The position numbers were made by a program, and so were the translations under genes. The notes beneath the pieces are model-generated. The model saw nothing but the letters and a program-made list of their open reading frames with translations. It did no database searches and had not been told where the DNA came from. Of a DNA stretch of 59,549 nt, positions 45,615-54,449 are shown piece by piece. The stretch is from Natronococcus sp. A-GB7. Lineage in GTDB: Archaea; Halobacteriota; Halobacteria; Halobacteriales; Natrialbaceae. The stretch covers positions 1-59,549 of the forward strand of contig NZ_JARUKV010000030.1 of NCBI RefSeq assembly GCF_029688865.1. Direction: 5' to 3'. The stretch's first letter is position 1. Every line of letters begins with the position of its first letter.

Positions 45615-46078
45615 CTCGGTAGCCGTTCGGTCGACTCGAGTCGGCTTCAGTTCGGAAGGGCCGATCGGAACACGTTTCGAGTATCGAAACTGACGACGCT
45701 TCTATCCGACCAGCTAGACGTTCGGCCGACGTTGACCCTGACGCTCTCGAGCGATCCATCCATCGGTGTTGGAAGCGCTCTCTCGAGGTTATAGCGTCTC
45801 CGTCTTCCGCTCGTTCCGCGATCGTTTCGAACGCGTTCCACGGACGCCCGTGATACCACGAAACGGCGCTCTCGGGACTCGTTCACCCGAGTACTCCTGT
45901 CGTGGGAATACGGGACTGCTCGAGCGATCGCTACCGAGGGCCTCGATCGCGCGGAGTGGTGTCAGAAATAGTGTGTTTATCGTACTCTGTCAAGACGGCA
46001 GTGTCTCGAGGCCGACTTCCGTTCACACGACCGAACGCTCGAGTGTGACTCGAGTCGAGAGAAGCGATGAATTCGGGG
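45615..46078. other. Intergenic region between convergent genes, nothing recognised
   Basis: 464 bp between the 3' ends of the glycerophosphodiesterase and the second phnE. An open frame at 45766-46086 is Arg/Ser-rich without the acidic bias of real genes here and is not annotated. Confidence 0.45.
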
Positions 46079-46876
46079 TTAGCTGACCTTCTTTCGCAGG
46101 TACGCCGAGACGACCTCGCTGATGATCACGATTCCGAGGATCGCGATCAGGATCGTGAGGACGTTCGACCACTGGAAGAAGTTGATCGCCGTGTCGAGGT
46201 AGACGCCGATTCCGCCGGCGCCGACGAAGCCGATCACCGTCGCCTCGCGGACGTTGATGTCCCAGCGGTAGGTCGCGACGCCGACGAACGCCGGTTTGAT
46301 CTGCGGGACGATCCCGTAGACGACGACGTCGAGCGGCGAGCCGCCCATCGCGCGGATGGCTTCGACCTGTCCGGCGTCGATCTCCTCGATCCCCTCCGCG
46401 ATCAGCTTCGAGACGAAGCCGATCGAGCGGAACGCGACGGCCAGCACGCCCGACAGCGCGCCAGTGCCGAAGATCACGACGAAAAACAGCGCCCAGATGA
46501 TCACGTTCACCGAGCGAGTCCCCACGATGAGGAACTTGCCGAGCGCGTAGGTGACGGCGTTCGGCGTCGTGTTCTCGGCGCCGATGTAGGCGATCGGTAG
46601 GGAGATCAGGATCGCCAGCCCGGTCCCCAGGATCGCGATATTGATGGTCTCGACCAGCGGCGGGAGGATCTCCGCGCCGTAGGCGAGGTTCGGCGGGTAC
46701 ATCCGGAGCAGCAGGTCGCCGAGGTTCCGCGGCGCGTCGACGACGAACGTGTACTGGATGTCGAGCGCGCGCCAGGACAGCGCCGTGATCGCGATCGCGA
46801 CGACGATCGCGAGATACCGAAGCGCGCGTGCCCGTCCGTCGTGTTTCCGCCACGTGGTGGATCCTTCGTACGACAT
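46079..46876 (-). CDS. phnE: Phosphonate-type ABC importer permease 2
   Basis: 265 aa with about 6 helices. The EAA loop reads IRAMGGSPLDVVVYGIVPQI, and GTRSVNVIIWALFFVVIFGTGALSGVLAV is typical of PhnE. The start ATG shares one base with the stop of the other permease (TAATG), so translation is coupled. It forms the membrane channel with the first permease and the PhnC ATPase. Confidence 0.92.
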   Translation of the reverse strand: MSYEGSTTWRKHDGRARALRYLAIVVAIAITALSWRALDIQYTFVVDAPRNLGDLLLRMYPPNLAYGAEILPPLVETINIAILGTGLAILISLPIAYIGAENTTPNAVTYALGKFLIVGTRSVNVIIWALFFVVIFGTGALSGVLAVAFRSIGFVSKLIAEGIEEIDAGQVEAIRAMGGSPLDVVVYGIVPQIKPAFVGVATYRWDINVREATVIGFVGAGGIGVYLDTAINFFQWSNVLTILIAILGIVIISEVVSAYLRKKVS

Positions 46877-47709
46877 TACTGGACCCTCCGTCGAGCGACC
46901 GCGCTCAGGATCTCGCCGAACATGACGACGGCGATGATCGCGAGGATGATCGCGAGACTGAAGTCGTACTCGTACCGGTCGAAGGAGTTGAGCAGGGTGA
47001 CGCCGATCCCGCCGGCGCCGACGATGCCGACGATCGTACTCGCCCGGATATTGATGTCCCAGCGGTAGATGATCAGCCCGATCATCCGCGGAATCACCTG
47101 CGGGGCGACGCCGTAGAGCAGGACCTGCACGGGGCTCCCGCCGAGCGCGCGGATCGCGTCGGCCTGTCCCTCGTCGATGTCCTCGAGTTCCTCGGCCATG
47201 AGCTTCGCGAAGAAGCCTGGTGTCGCGATCACGAGGGCGATAACGCCCGCGAGCGGGCCGAGGCCGACGGCGACGACGGCCACGATCGCGAGCACCAGCT
47301 CGTGAAGCGACCGCGAGATCGAGACCAGCGACCGGCCGACGTAGTACACCGGCCGCGGGACGAGGTTCTCGGCGGCCATGACGGCGATCGGGATGCTAAT
47401 CAGGACGCCGATCGCCGTCGCGACGATCGACATCGCGATGCTCTCGATCATCCCGTCCCAGATCCGCCCCCGCGCTTCGGGAGTGAAGTCCGGCGGAAAC
47501 ATCGTCGTCAGCAGGCTCGCCGCGGCGTCCGCACCGCCGATCAAGCGGGCGGGACTGGGGCGTAGCTCCCAGGCGCTCCAGAGCACGAACAGCCCGATCG
47601 CGCCGTAGACGAGGTACTTGACGTTCTTGCTGTAGAACACCGTCGGCCGCTCCCAGCTCGAGGGGTAGCCGCCGGTGCGCTCGGGGTCCGCACTACCCAT
47701 CGATCTCAC
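46876..47709 (-). CDS. phnE: Phosphonate-type ABC importer permease 1
   Basis: 277 aa. After a polar head of about 30 residues and a first helix, a large periplasmic segment (LRPSPARLIGGADAAASL) precedes the permease core. The EAA loop is IRALGGSPVQVLLYGVAPQV, and SIVATAIGVLISIPIAVMAAENL is conserved. It is close to its neighbour in sequence, indicating a tandem duplication that yields a heterodimer. It lies 23 bp after phnC. Confidence 0.92.
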   Translation of the reverse strand: MRSMGSADPERTGGYPSSWERPTVFYSKNVKYLVYGAIGLFVLWSAWELRPSPARLIGGADAAASLLTTMFPPDFTPEARGRIWDGMIESIAMSIVATAIGVLISIPIAVMAAENLVPRPVYYVGRSLVSISRSLHELVLAIVAVVAVGLGPLAGVIALVIATPGFFAKLMAEELEDIDEGQADAIRALGGSPVQVLLYGVAPQVIPRMIGLIIYRWDINIRASTIVGIVGAGGIGVTLLNSFDRYEYDFSLAIILAIIAVVMFGEILSAVARRRVQ

Positions 47710-47732
47710 CGCGGTCGTGCGATCCGTTCATG

Positions 47733-48566
47733 TTAGAACGACTTCTCCTTGCTCGCGTCGGTGATCTCGCTCGAGGACGACTGGCTCTGTGACTGGGACT
47801 GGTCCTCGGTGCCCGTCTCCGCTCGAGATTTGCCCGATCGATAGATCGTGTCCCGTGCGCTCTCGTCGAGTTCCGCGGGAGTGCCATTGAAGACGACCTG
47901 TCCGTCGGTCAGTCCGACGATCCTGTCAGTGTAGTCGAGCGCCAGCTCGACCTCGTGGATGTTGATCAACACCGGGATATCCTCCTCCCTGGCGATCTCG
48001 GTGAGCATCTCCATGACCTCGAACGACGTTTCGGGATCCAGGGCGCTGGTCGGCTCGTCGACGAGCAGGATCTTCGGACGCTGCAGGATCGCTCGAGCGA
48101 TCCCGACGCGCTGGCGCTGGCCGCCGGAGAGCTCGTCGACCCGTTTGTTCTCCATCCCGCCGACGCCGACGCGATCGAGGATCTCGTAGGCGTTCTGGAC
48201 GTCTTCGTCGTCGAAGTTCCGCCGGAACGCGTTCCAGCTGCTCATATATCCCAACCGGCCGGAGAGCACGTTTTCCATGACGGTGAGGCGTTCGATGAGG
48301 TTGAACTCCTGGAAGATCATTCCCATATCGCGTCGGGTCTTTCGGAGCTCCTTCTTCGAGAGCGTCGTAAGCTCCTCGCCGTCGAGAACGATCGAGCCGG
48401 ACGTCGGCTCCGTGAGGCGGTTGACGCACTTGATGAGCGTACTCTTGCCGGCGCCGCTGGGACCGATGATCGAGACGACTTCGTTTCCGTCGACCTCCAT
48501 CGAGACCCCCTGTAACGCCTTGTCGCCGGTCGGATACACCTTTTCGAGGTCAGTTATCGTAAGCAT
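47733..48566 (-). CDS. phnC: Phosphonate-type ABC importer ATPase
   Basis: 277 aa. Walker [11 protein letters not shown]-loop [19 protein letters not shown] (PhnC-like), signature [15 protein letters not shown], Walker [14 protein letters not shown] and H-loop [10 protein letters not shown] are all present. The tail is an unusual Gln/Ser stretch ([14 protein letters not shown]) then DASKEKSF. It energises uptake by the two PhnE permeases. Gap of 36 bp to phnD and 23 bp to the first permease. Confidence 0.95.
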   Translation of the reverse strand: MLTITDLEKVYPTGDKALQGVSMEVDGNEVVSIIGPSGAGKSTLIKCVNRLTEPTSGSIVLDGEELTTLSKKELRKTRRDMGMIFQEFNLIERLTVMENVLSGRLGYMSSWNAFRRNFDDEDVQNAYEILDRVGVGGMENKRVDELSGGQRQRVGIARAILQRPKILLVDEPTSALDPETSFEVMEMLTEIAREEDIPVLINIHEVELALDYTDRIVGLTDGQVVFNGTPAELDESARDTIYRSGKSRAETGTEDQSQSQSQSSSSEITDASKEKSF

Positions 48567-48602
48567 GAATTGAAGTAAATTTCGAGAGTAGTCGCCGCGC
48601 TG

Positions 48603-49721
48603 TTAGTCGATGTCGCCCGGATCGGTCAGGTCCACGTCGTTTGCCTCGTGGGTGACCAGGATGTCGTGCCAGTGAGTCGCGTAATCGATCTCGGTGAACT
48701 GGCCGCGTCCGTCGAACTCCTCGGCGAGCTCCGTATCGGAGTAGTCGTACTCGAGGAACGCTCGCTCGATTCCCTCCTGGACGTCCGGGGGAAGGTTGTA
48801 CCGGTAGGAGAACCCGGTGGTGACGATCGGGTCGCTCTGCCAGACGACCTTGATGTCGTCCGGGTCGACGTCGCCGCGGTCGGCGACGCGGGTCACGCAG
48901 TAGCTACAGACGGGTGCGACTTCGTGGTCCTGGTGGTACACCGACAGGATGAGATTCTCGTGACTGCCGATGTGTTCGACGTCGTAATCCTCGTCGGGCT
49001 CGACGCCGAACTGGTCCTCGAAGATCGCCCGCGGCATCAGGTTCCCGGAGTTCGAGGACGGGTCGCCGTGTGCGCCGTTCCGACCCGCGAAGTCCTCGAC
49101 GGAGTTGATGTCGGTGTTGCTCATGTGAGTGATCGCCCAGAGGAAGTAGCCGGCGTCCTCCTCGGAGACCTGGATTGCGAACGGAACTGCTCCCGCGAGG
49201 TTGACCGCGAACGGGAGCGGCCCCGTCGAGAATCCGGCGATGTGAAGCTGTTCGCTGCGCATCGCCTCGACCTGCGCCGCGTAGTTCTCGACCAGGTTGT
49301 TCTCGACGTCCCGGCCGGTCTCCTCCTCGATGTTCTCGATGAGAGGATCGAACATTCCCTCGTAGGCTGCCGGGTCCTCCGTCGGCGTCATCGCGAACAG
49401 CAGCGTGTCCGGATCGATCAGTTCGTCCTCGTCCTCGGGCGTCTCCTGGACCGGGTTACCGTACACCGGTTCGTCGCGCTCCTCGAACCCCTGGATGTCC
49501 TCGACGGTCCCGTTGTCGTAGTCCATCAGCGTCGACATCCGCTGTGGGAACTCGGGACTTTCGGGGTCCCACTCCGGGAAGTCCTCGTCGGCGTCGTCCG
49601 GAATCCCGCCATCGTCGTCCTCGCTTACACAACCAGCCAGTGCACCCGTCGCCGCAACCCCGGCCCCCGCCAGCAGGTCCCGCCGGCAGATACTACAACA
49701 CGGTATGTTCTCTCGAGCCAT
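48603..49721 (-). CDS. phnD: PhnD-type substrate-binding lipoprotein
   Basis: 372 aa. The signal reads CRRDLLAGAGVAATGALAGC with a lipobox; two more Cys (CCSIC) precede the RR, which is unusual. An acidic tether leads to LLFAMTPTEDPAAYEGMFDPLIENIEEETG and the ligand-binding blocks GAHGDPSSNSGNLMPR and VWQSDPIVTTGFSYRYNLP, typical of phosphate/phosphite/phosphonate-binding PhnD proteins. It is the first gene of a four-gene operon. No C-P lyase or phosphonatase gene is present, so the ligand could be phosphonate, phosphite or a phosphate ester. Confidence 0.93.
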   Translation of the reverse strand: MARENIPCCSICRRDLLAGAGVAATGALAGCVSEDDDGGIPDDADEDFPEWDPESPEFPQRMSTLMDYDNGTVEDIQGFEERDEPVYGNPVQETPEDEDELIDPDTLLFAMTPTEDPAAYEGMFDPLIENIEEETGRDVENNLVENYAAQVEAMRSEQLHIAGFSTGPLPFAVNLAGAVPFAIQVSEEDAGYFLWAITHMSNTDINSVEDFAGRNGAHGDPSSNSGNLMPRAIFEDQFGVEPDEDYDVEHIGSHENLILSVYHQDHEVAPVCSYCVTRVADRGDVDPDDIKVVWQSDPIVTTGFSYRYNLPPDVQEGIERAFLEYDYSDTELAEEFDGRGQFTEIDYATHWHDILVTHEANDVDLTDPGDID

Positions 49722-49744
49722 TGCGAAATGGTATTGTAAAACCT

Positions 49745-49755
49745 GATATTTATAG
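49745..49755 (-). promoter_or_regulatory. TATA box of the phnD operon
   Basis: The minus strand reads CTATAAATATC, 24-34 bp before the ATG at 49721: a strong leaderless promoter in an AT-rich pocket. Confidence 0.7.
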
Positions 49756-49831
49756 CTGCCGGTTTAAAAAGAAAAGCGGGTAGAGCCGTACCCTCGAACG
49801 GTATCGGCCAGCCCGGTCGGCGGCTCCGCTG

Positions 49832-50524
49832 CTACGATAGCCGGGACTTGAGCCGGGCACTCAGGGGCTTCATCTGCCGGTACGACCGACCCTCCCAGAC
49901 GAGATCGCCGTCCGGATCGATCGCGTACAGGGGTTTCTTCTCGAGGGACTGGCTCAGGTAGACGAGCCACCCCTCGTCGCTCGAGTAGAGTCGAGCGTGG
50001 CTGGGGCTGGCCCACGTGCTCGTATGGGTCAGTCGAACCGACCCGTCCGGGACGTCGATCAGGTACGTCGTCTCGTCGGGCGATTTCGTCCGAACGACCG
50101 CGATCCGACCGTCTGCGGAGAGGTCGACGTCCGAGACGTTCGCGTCGAACTGCCGGACGAAACGCGAGTTGCCGTCGGCACCGAACACGCGAACGGTGCC
50201 GTCCAGTTGGTCGGCAGCTCCGCCTTCGAGGATCAGTACCGTCCCGTCGTCGGCAACGAGCCCGAGCGTCGGGTGCTCGAGGGGATTCGTCCACTCGAGG
50301 GACCCCTCCCGGAACAGAAAGCCCCGGGACTGACCGTCCCGTCCCGGAGTCCCGTACGCGATCGACCAGTCGCCGTCGGCCGACGTCGTGCGGCGACAGA
50401 CGTACGTTTCGCCCTCGTAATCGACCGTCGTCCGGTCGGACCGCCCGGTGTGGTCCAGCCAGGGACCGTCCCGGTCCCACTCGAGCCCGGGTGTCGGGTC
50501 GTCCTCGTTGCGTCCGAAGAGCAT
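49832..50524 (-). CDS. Uncharacterised beta-propeller-like protein
   Basis: 230 aa, no signal peptide. It has beta-strand repeats with Asp-Gly turns (LVADDGTVLILEGG; VDLSADGRIAVVRTKS; YAIDPDGDLVWEGRSYR), resembling WD40 or PQQ blades. Residues 40-50 contain the only cysteine (TYVCRRTT). Family not recognised. It follows no operon and lies between the phn operon and the MgtC/DUF4010 gene. Confidence 0.7.
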   Translation of the reverse strand: MLFGRNEDDPTPGLEWDRDGPWLDHTGRSDRTTVDYEGETYVCRRTTSADGDWSIAYGTPGRDGQSRGFLFREGSLEWTNPLEHPTLGLVADDGTVLILEGGAADQLDGTVRVFGADGNSRFVRQFDANVSDVDLSADGRIAVVRTKSPDETTYLIDVPDGSVRLTHTSTWASPSHARLYSSDEGWLVYLSQSLEKKPLYAIDPDGDLVWEGRSYRQMKPLSARLKSRLS

Positions 50525-50606
50525 CGATTGCCGATAGGTATCGGGTCTGCCGGCAAAACGCTGCCGATGATCCGGAACCGGGCTCCGGACGGGATCGTCT
50601 CCGCAC

Positions 50607-51851
50607 CTACAGCAGCAACACGGGTGCGCCGAAGACGACGCCGACGCCGATCAGGACGAGGTTCCAGAACAGTACCGGTCGAACGAGCTCCCGGGAGATA
50701 CTCGCGGCGAAGAACGTCTTGACAAGGATGCTGGCCGCGGTTCCGGCGATTACGCCGGCGACGGCCGCGTTCTGCGAGATCTGACCCGTGCTGACGAGCG
50801 TGACGGCCGTCGTCGTCGCGGTTCCGCTCGAGACCAGCCCGGCCAGGAACGTCGTCGCGAGGAAGCCGGTCGTCCCGAACAGCTCCTCGGCGGCGACCGA
50901 GAGCAACAAGACCGCGAGAAACAGCCCACCGAAGGTGAGCGCGTTCCGGAGGCTGAACGGCGAGTTGAGGTCGGCCTCGAACTCCGTCCGCCAGTCACTC
51001 TGCCAGATCGCGATCCCGACGCCCGCGATCGCGATCGCACCCAGGGGAGCACCGACGATGATGGCGGCCTCGGGGACGAACGCGATCACGATCACGGCGT
51101 TTCGGACCGCCATCGCGGCGTTGGCGAGCAGGATCGCGCCGACGGCCAGTCCGAGCAGTTCCGACTGGTTGGTCGCACGCTTGCCCATCTCGGCGACGAC
51201 CGCCGTCGAGTTGACGAGGCCGCCGAAGAAGCCGGTGACGGCGATTCCGCGCCCCTGGTACTTCTTGACCAGCACGTAGTTGACGAACCCGATCGCGCTG
51301 ATCGCGATCACGAGCGACCAGATCAGCCGCGGCTGGACGGCGCCCCAGGGGTCGATCGTCTCGTCGGGCAACAGCGGGTAGATGACGAACGCCAGGATGA
51401 CGAACTCGACGGCACTTCGCATCTCCTCCCGGGAGAGCCCCCACGCGAACTCGTGGAGCTCCCGTTTCAGGACGAGCAACAGCGACGACAGCACCGCTAC
51501 CGTCACCGATTCGATCAGGAACCCGTTAGCAACGAGCGCACCGATACTGTAGGCGACCAGCATCGAGACAGACGTCGTCAGCGAGAGCCCGTCGATCTCT
51601 TCCTCGATGAAACTCTGTACGGCCAGTAGTACGGCGTGTGCGATGATCAGGAGGCCGCCGACGAGCAACAGCCCCTCGTGATCGATGATCGTAAAGACCG
51701 CGGCAAGCAGACTGATCAGCGCGAACGTTCGGATCCCTGCGGACTTCTGGGACCACTCGCGCTCGAGGCCCAGGAACATTCCGAGCAGCGTCGCGATGAC
51801 GATCTTGGCTACGTCCTCCTCGAGGTGGACGAGCAGGTCGAAGTCGATCAT
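50607..51851 (-). CDS. MgtC/SapB and DUF4010 fusion membrane protein
   Basis: 414 aa from ATG 51851; the open frame extends much further upstream but only as shadow of the HAD gene. The N-terminal domain (1-135) has IATLLGMFLGLEREWSQKSAGIRTFALISLLAAVF, the MgtC/SapB signature. The C-terminal part (about 150-414) is DUF4010, with YVLVKKYQGRGIAVTGFFGGLVNSTAVV and GLVSSGTATTTAVTLVSTGQIS. About 12 helices. Possibly involved in Mg2+ or envelope homeostasis. Its start overlaps the stop of the HAD gene (ATGA), so the two are coupled. Confidence 0.9.
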   Translation of the reverse strand: MIDFDLLVHLEEDVAKIVIATLLGMFLGLEREWSQKSAGIRTFALISLLAAVFTIIDHEGLLLVGGLLIIAHAVLLAVQSFIEEEIDGLSLTTSVSMLVAYSIGALVANGFLIESVTVAVLSSLLLVLKRELHEFAWGLSREEMRSAVEFVILAFVIYPLLPDETIDPWGAVQPRLIWSLVIAISAIGFVNYVLVKKYQGRGIAVTGFFGGLVNSTAVVAEMGKRATNQSELLGLAVGAILLANAAMAVRNAVIVIAFVPEAAIIVGAPLGAIAIAGVGIAIWQSDWRTEFEADLNSPFSLRNALTFGGLFLAVLLLSVAAEELFGTTGFLATTFLAGLVSSGTATTTAVTLVSTGQISQNAAVAGVIAGTAASILVKTFFAASISRELVRPVLFWNLVLIGVGVVFGAPVLLL

Positions 51852-52645
51852 GGTCGAAGAACCGATTCGATCTCGCCGAGCGATTCGAGGACGTAGTCCG
51901 GTTCTATCGTTGATGCCGAAACCGCATCCCGGTCGGTAACGCCCGAGAGGACGAGCACCGTCGTCATGCCGGCGGACAGGCCCATCTCCACGTCGGTCTC
52001 GAGTCGGTCCCCGACGACGAGACATCGCTCGGGGGTTACCCCGAGTCGTCGGACGGCGGCCTCGACGGCGAACCGCGAGGGCTTTCCGAGGACACCGTCG
52101 AGTTCGCGACCCGTCGTTCCCTCGATCGCGCCGACCGTCGCCGCCGTATCCGGGATTTCGCCGGTCGCGGTCGGACACGTTCGGTCCGGATTGGTCGCGT
52201 AGAACCGCGGGGCGGACTCGCCCTCGAACGCCTCGAGAGCCGCACGGATGTCGGCGTACTCGAGCGATCGATCCATCGACGCTAGAACGACGGTCGCTCG
52301 GTCGGGATCGTTCGTCACGTCGACTCCTGCACGTCGGAGCTCCTCGACGAGTGCCGGCTCGCCGACGACGAGCGCGGAATCCTCGGGATGGGCCGTCGCG
52401 AGGTAGTCGGCCGCGATCCACGCGGCGGTGACGATTTCCTCGGTCGTCGCGTCGATACCGAGCGTCCGAAGCCGGTCGCGGTAGACCGAGCGATCTTCGA
52501 TCGGGTTGTTGGTCAGAAAGACTAGATCGAGACCCGCCTCGCGGAGCTGCTCGACCCCCTCCCGGGCACCAGCGACGGGCCGATCCCCGAGGTAGACGGT
52601 TCCGTCGAGGTCGATTACCGCTCCCTCGAGTGCGCTACAGCTCAT
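51848..52645 (-). CDS. HAD-superfamily IIA phosphatase (NagD-like)
   Basis: 265 aa from ATG 52645 (a GTG one codon upstream). Motif I is VIDLDGTVYLG, motif II LTNN, the lysine motif GKP (VLGKPSRFAVEAAV), motif III/IV GDRLETDVEMGLSAGMTTVLVLSG. The C2-type cap spans about residues 75-190. It dephosphorylates a small metabolite (nucleotide, sugar phosphate or p-nitrophenyl phosphate in vitro). Coupled to the MgtC/DUF4010 gene downstream. Confidence 0.93.
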   Translation of the reverse strand: MSCSALEGAVIDLDGTVYLGDRPVAGAREGVEQLREAGLDLVFLTNNPIEDRSVYRDRLRTLGIDATTEEIVTAAWIAADYLATAHPEDSALVVGEPALVEELRRAGVDVTNDPDRATVVLASMDRSLEYADIRAALEAFEGESAPRFYATNPDRTCPTATGEIPDTAATVGAIEGTTGRELDGVLGKPSRFAVEAAVRRLGVTPERCLVVGDRLETDVEMGLSAGMTTVLVLSGVTDRDAVSASTIEPDYVLESLGEIESVLRP

Positions 52646-52746
52646 CACGTCCCGTCCGTCGATCGTTCCTTCCGAGATGATTCGTCGTGTGCATACGAAC
52701 GCGAGTTCACGAACTGGTGTATGGCCGACCGTCGTACCTATATCTT

Positions 52747-52766
52747 ACTATATAGCACTACATAGT
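52747..52766. promoter_or_regulatory. 20-bp imperfect dyad, copy 1
   Basis: ACTATATAGCACTACATAGT, 16 of 20 bases symmetric. The ends ACTAT and ATAGT match copy 2 at 53217. Located about 100 bp upstream of the HAD phosphatase start. Confidence 0.4.
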
Positions 52767-53216
52767 TGTCGTCCAGGCGTACGGAAATCTCGGATCCGCT
52801 CGTTCGTTCGATCTCCGCGGGCTGGCGGAGTGCAAACGGGTTCGTCGGCGAATCGGCGCGGTCAACAGTCGGAGTAGCGGACGGGTCCGACGCTCGGTCT
52901 CGAATCTCGCCGCCCAGTTCCCCGTCCCGACTCTGCGAATGCTTCTGTGTGTAGTTTGAATATTCTACCCCGACGGTGTTTGATTGGCCGGATTTCGGAC
53001 GGGTCGTTACTGCTTCGCAACAGTATCCGGATTTGTGTTCTAACACCGCTTCGGGCGGCCGCTCTCCGTCGGTCGTGATAATTTAATATGTAGAGAATTA
53101 CTGAAATAGAACATACTCGCCGAAGCAGAAGCTCCGCTACCAGAAGAACCGACTTATATCGGGGTTCTCGAGCGCTGTACAGCCGATATTACTGCTAAAT
53201 ATCTACAGAAAATAGT

Positions 53217-53236
53217 ACTATATTCGTATATATAGT
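53217..53236. promoter_or_regulatory. 20-bp imperfect dyad, copy 2
   Basis: ACTATATTCGTATATATAGT with 7-bp perfect outer arms (ACTATAT/ATATAGT), followed at once by GGTATATAG. It lies in the AT-rich spacer with no gene within 450 bp on either side. Confidence 0.4.
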
Positions 53237-53725
53237 GGTATATAGCAGCCTGTTTACAAAAGTATGTATGTAAGATCATACCCCGCCGTCGGTTTCCGTC
53301 GCAACCGCGACCGAACGGCGGCAGTATTCCGAAGCGGAGTTCGAAATGTAACGTGTATTTTACTACTCAGTGAAACCGTCCGAGTTAAAGTACCGCTTCA
53401 ATTACTTCTTTGAACGGTGATATCTATATCGGTATATTGTATTTCTTACAAACTACTAATCCGACGACGAAATCGTCCGAGAGCTACTTCCACCGTTCGC
53501 CCGTTCGATTTTTCTCTCGAAAGGATCACCGTATACTGGACGCCATCACTCCGTTAGATGTGTATCATTCGATAATATCTGCATCGAGACGTAATCGAAA
53601 CCATCGAATATCCAATGCTTTTGAAGGTCGTCGCCCCGCGTCTAAATGGCAACCCTCGAATACGTCTACCGGCTCGAGTTCCGTGGAGTGACACACGAAC
53701 CGTCCGGCGCTCGACGGACCGGAAC

Positions 53726-54142
53726 TCAACACGAACTCGCGGTCGTCGTCTCGAGTCCGTGCTCGGAGACGATGATCTCGGTTCGAGCGTCCGCACAGTC
53801 CGTCGGCTGCGTGACCGAGGTCTCGCTCCGTCCGGTCTCGGTCTCGACGATCAGGTCGTAGGTCCCGGTCTCGAGCAGCGTGACCTCGAAGGCGTCCTCG
53901 GACGGGAGCGTCTCGGTCCGCTCGAGGGCCGTCTCGCCGTCGCGGCGGAGTTCGATCTCGACCGTTCGCTCCTCCGGGCCGGCGTTGCGGACGATCACCT
54001 CGGTTCCGTCTTCAGCGTCGCCGTCGCCGACAGTTACGTGCTCGCCCTCGGAGTCCATTACCTCCGAGAGCGCCCCGAGACAGCCGACCAGCGTCGTGAT
54101 TCCGGTTCCCGCCGTTAGTCCGATGAGGGTGCGCCGATCCAT
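53726..54142 (-). CDS. Small Tat lipoprotein of unknown function
   Basis: 138 aa from ATG 54142. DRRTLIGLTAGTGITTLVGC is a Tat signal with lipobox. The mature part is beta-rich (EVIVRNAGPEERTVEIELRRDGET; FEVTLLETGTYDLIVETETGR), resembling one Ig-like domain, ending in a short tail with two Cys (TDCADAR and the final Cys) that could form a disulfide. Family not recognised; many haloarchaea encode similar proteins. Divergent from the DUF389 gene. Confidence 0.75.
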   Translation of the reverse strand: MDRRTLIGLTAGTGITTLVGCLGALSEVMDSEGEHVTVGDGDAEDGTEVIVRNAGPEERTVEIELRRDGETALERTETLPSEDAFEVTLLETGTYDLIVETETGRSETSVTQPTDCADARTEIIVSEHGLETTTASSC

Positions 54143-54449
54143 ACCGGAAACACGCCGTCTTGGGTAATGTTCTCTTTTCACGGAATCCGATCTGTCAACC
54201 CGCCGAATACGGGTGTTCGGTCCGTGGGCAGGACGAGCGACCGGAATCAGTCAGCAACGCGGAACCTCGAGAAGGGGAGCGTTCCGTCGGAACCCGCTCG
54301 AGACGACCGTGGGCGCCACTACCGACGATTCGCCGAGGCTGTATCGACCCTCATCGCGACGGCGACCGGGACCGACGCGCGGAGACGCACGAACCGAACA
54401 CGCAGTTTCCGACCGAGGATCTTTGCTGATCTGTCTCCAGTTCGATACA

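Larger units (their letters stand above)
52646..53725. other. AT-rich gene-poor region
   Basis: 1080 bp, clearly AT-richer than the rest of the window, especially 53050-53480. It carries two similar ACTAT...ATAGT dyads. Weak open frames exist (52738-53046 minus, ending RLDDNYVVLYSKI; 53410-53691 plus) but lack a recognisable motif. It may be the remains of a mobile or viral insertion or a large regulatory spacer. Confidence 0.5.

Noticed and set aside
45766-46086. 106-codon plus ORF between the glycerophosphodiesterase and phnE
   Set aside because: Basic, Ser/Arg-rich composition, no motif, and it runs into the 3' end of phnE.
48054-48069. Short GTCGTCGACGAG-like direct repeats throughout the coding regions as CRISPR or tandem repeats
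   Set aside because: These arise from Asp/Glu/Val codon bias (GAC, GAG, GTC) in acidic proteins, are not regularly spaced and have no unique spacers.
52738-53046. 102-codon minus ORF ending RLDDNYVVLYSKI
   Set aside because: The C-terminal part looks protein-like, but no family is recognised, the N-terminus is AT-rich and no promoter is evident; left unannotated within the AT-rich region.
54213-54449. 79-codon N-terminal extension of the DUF389 protein
   Set aside because: Basic Ser/Arg-rich residues unlike the family; the GTG at 54450 gives the expected N-terminus.
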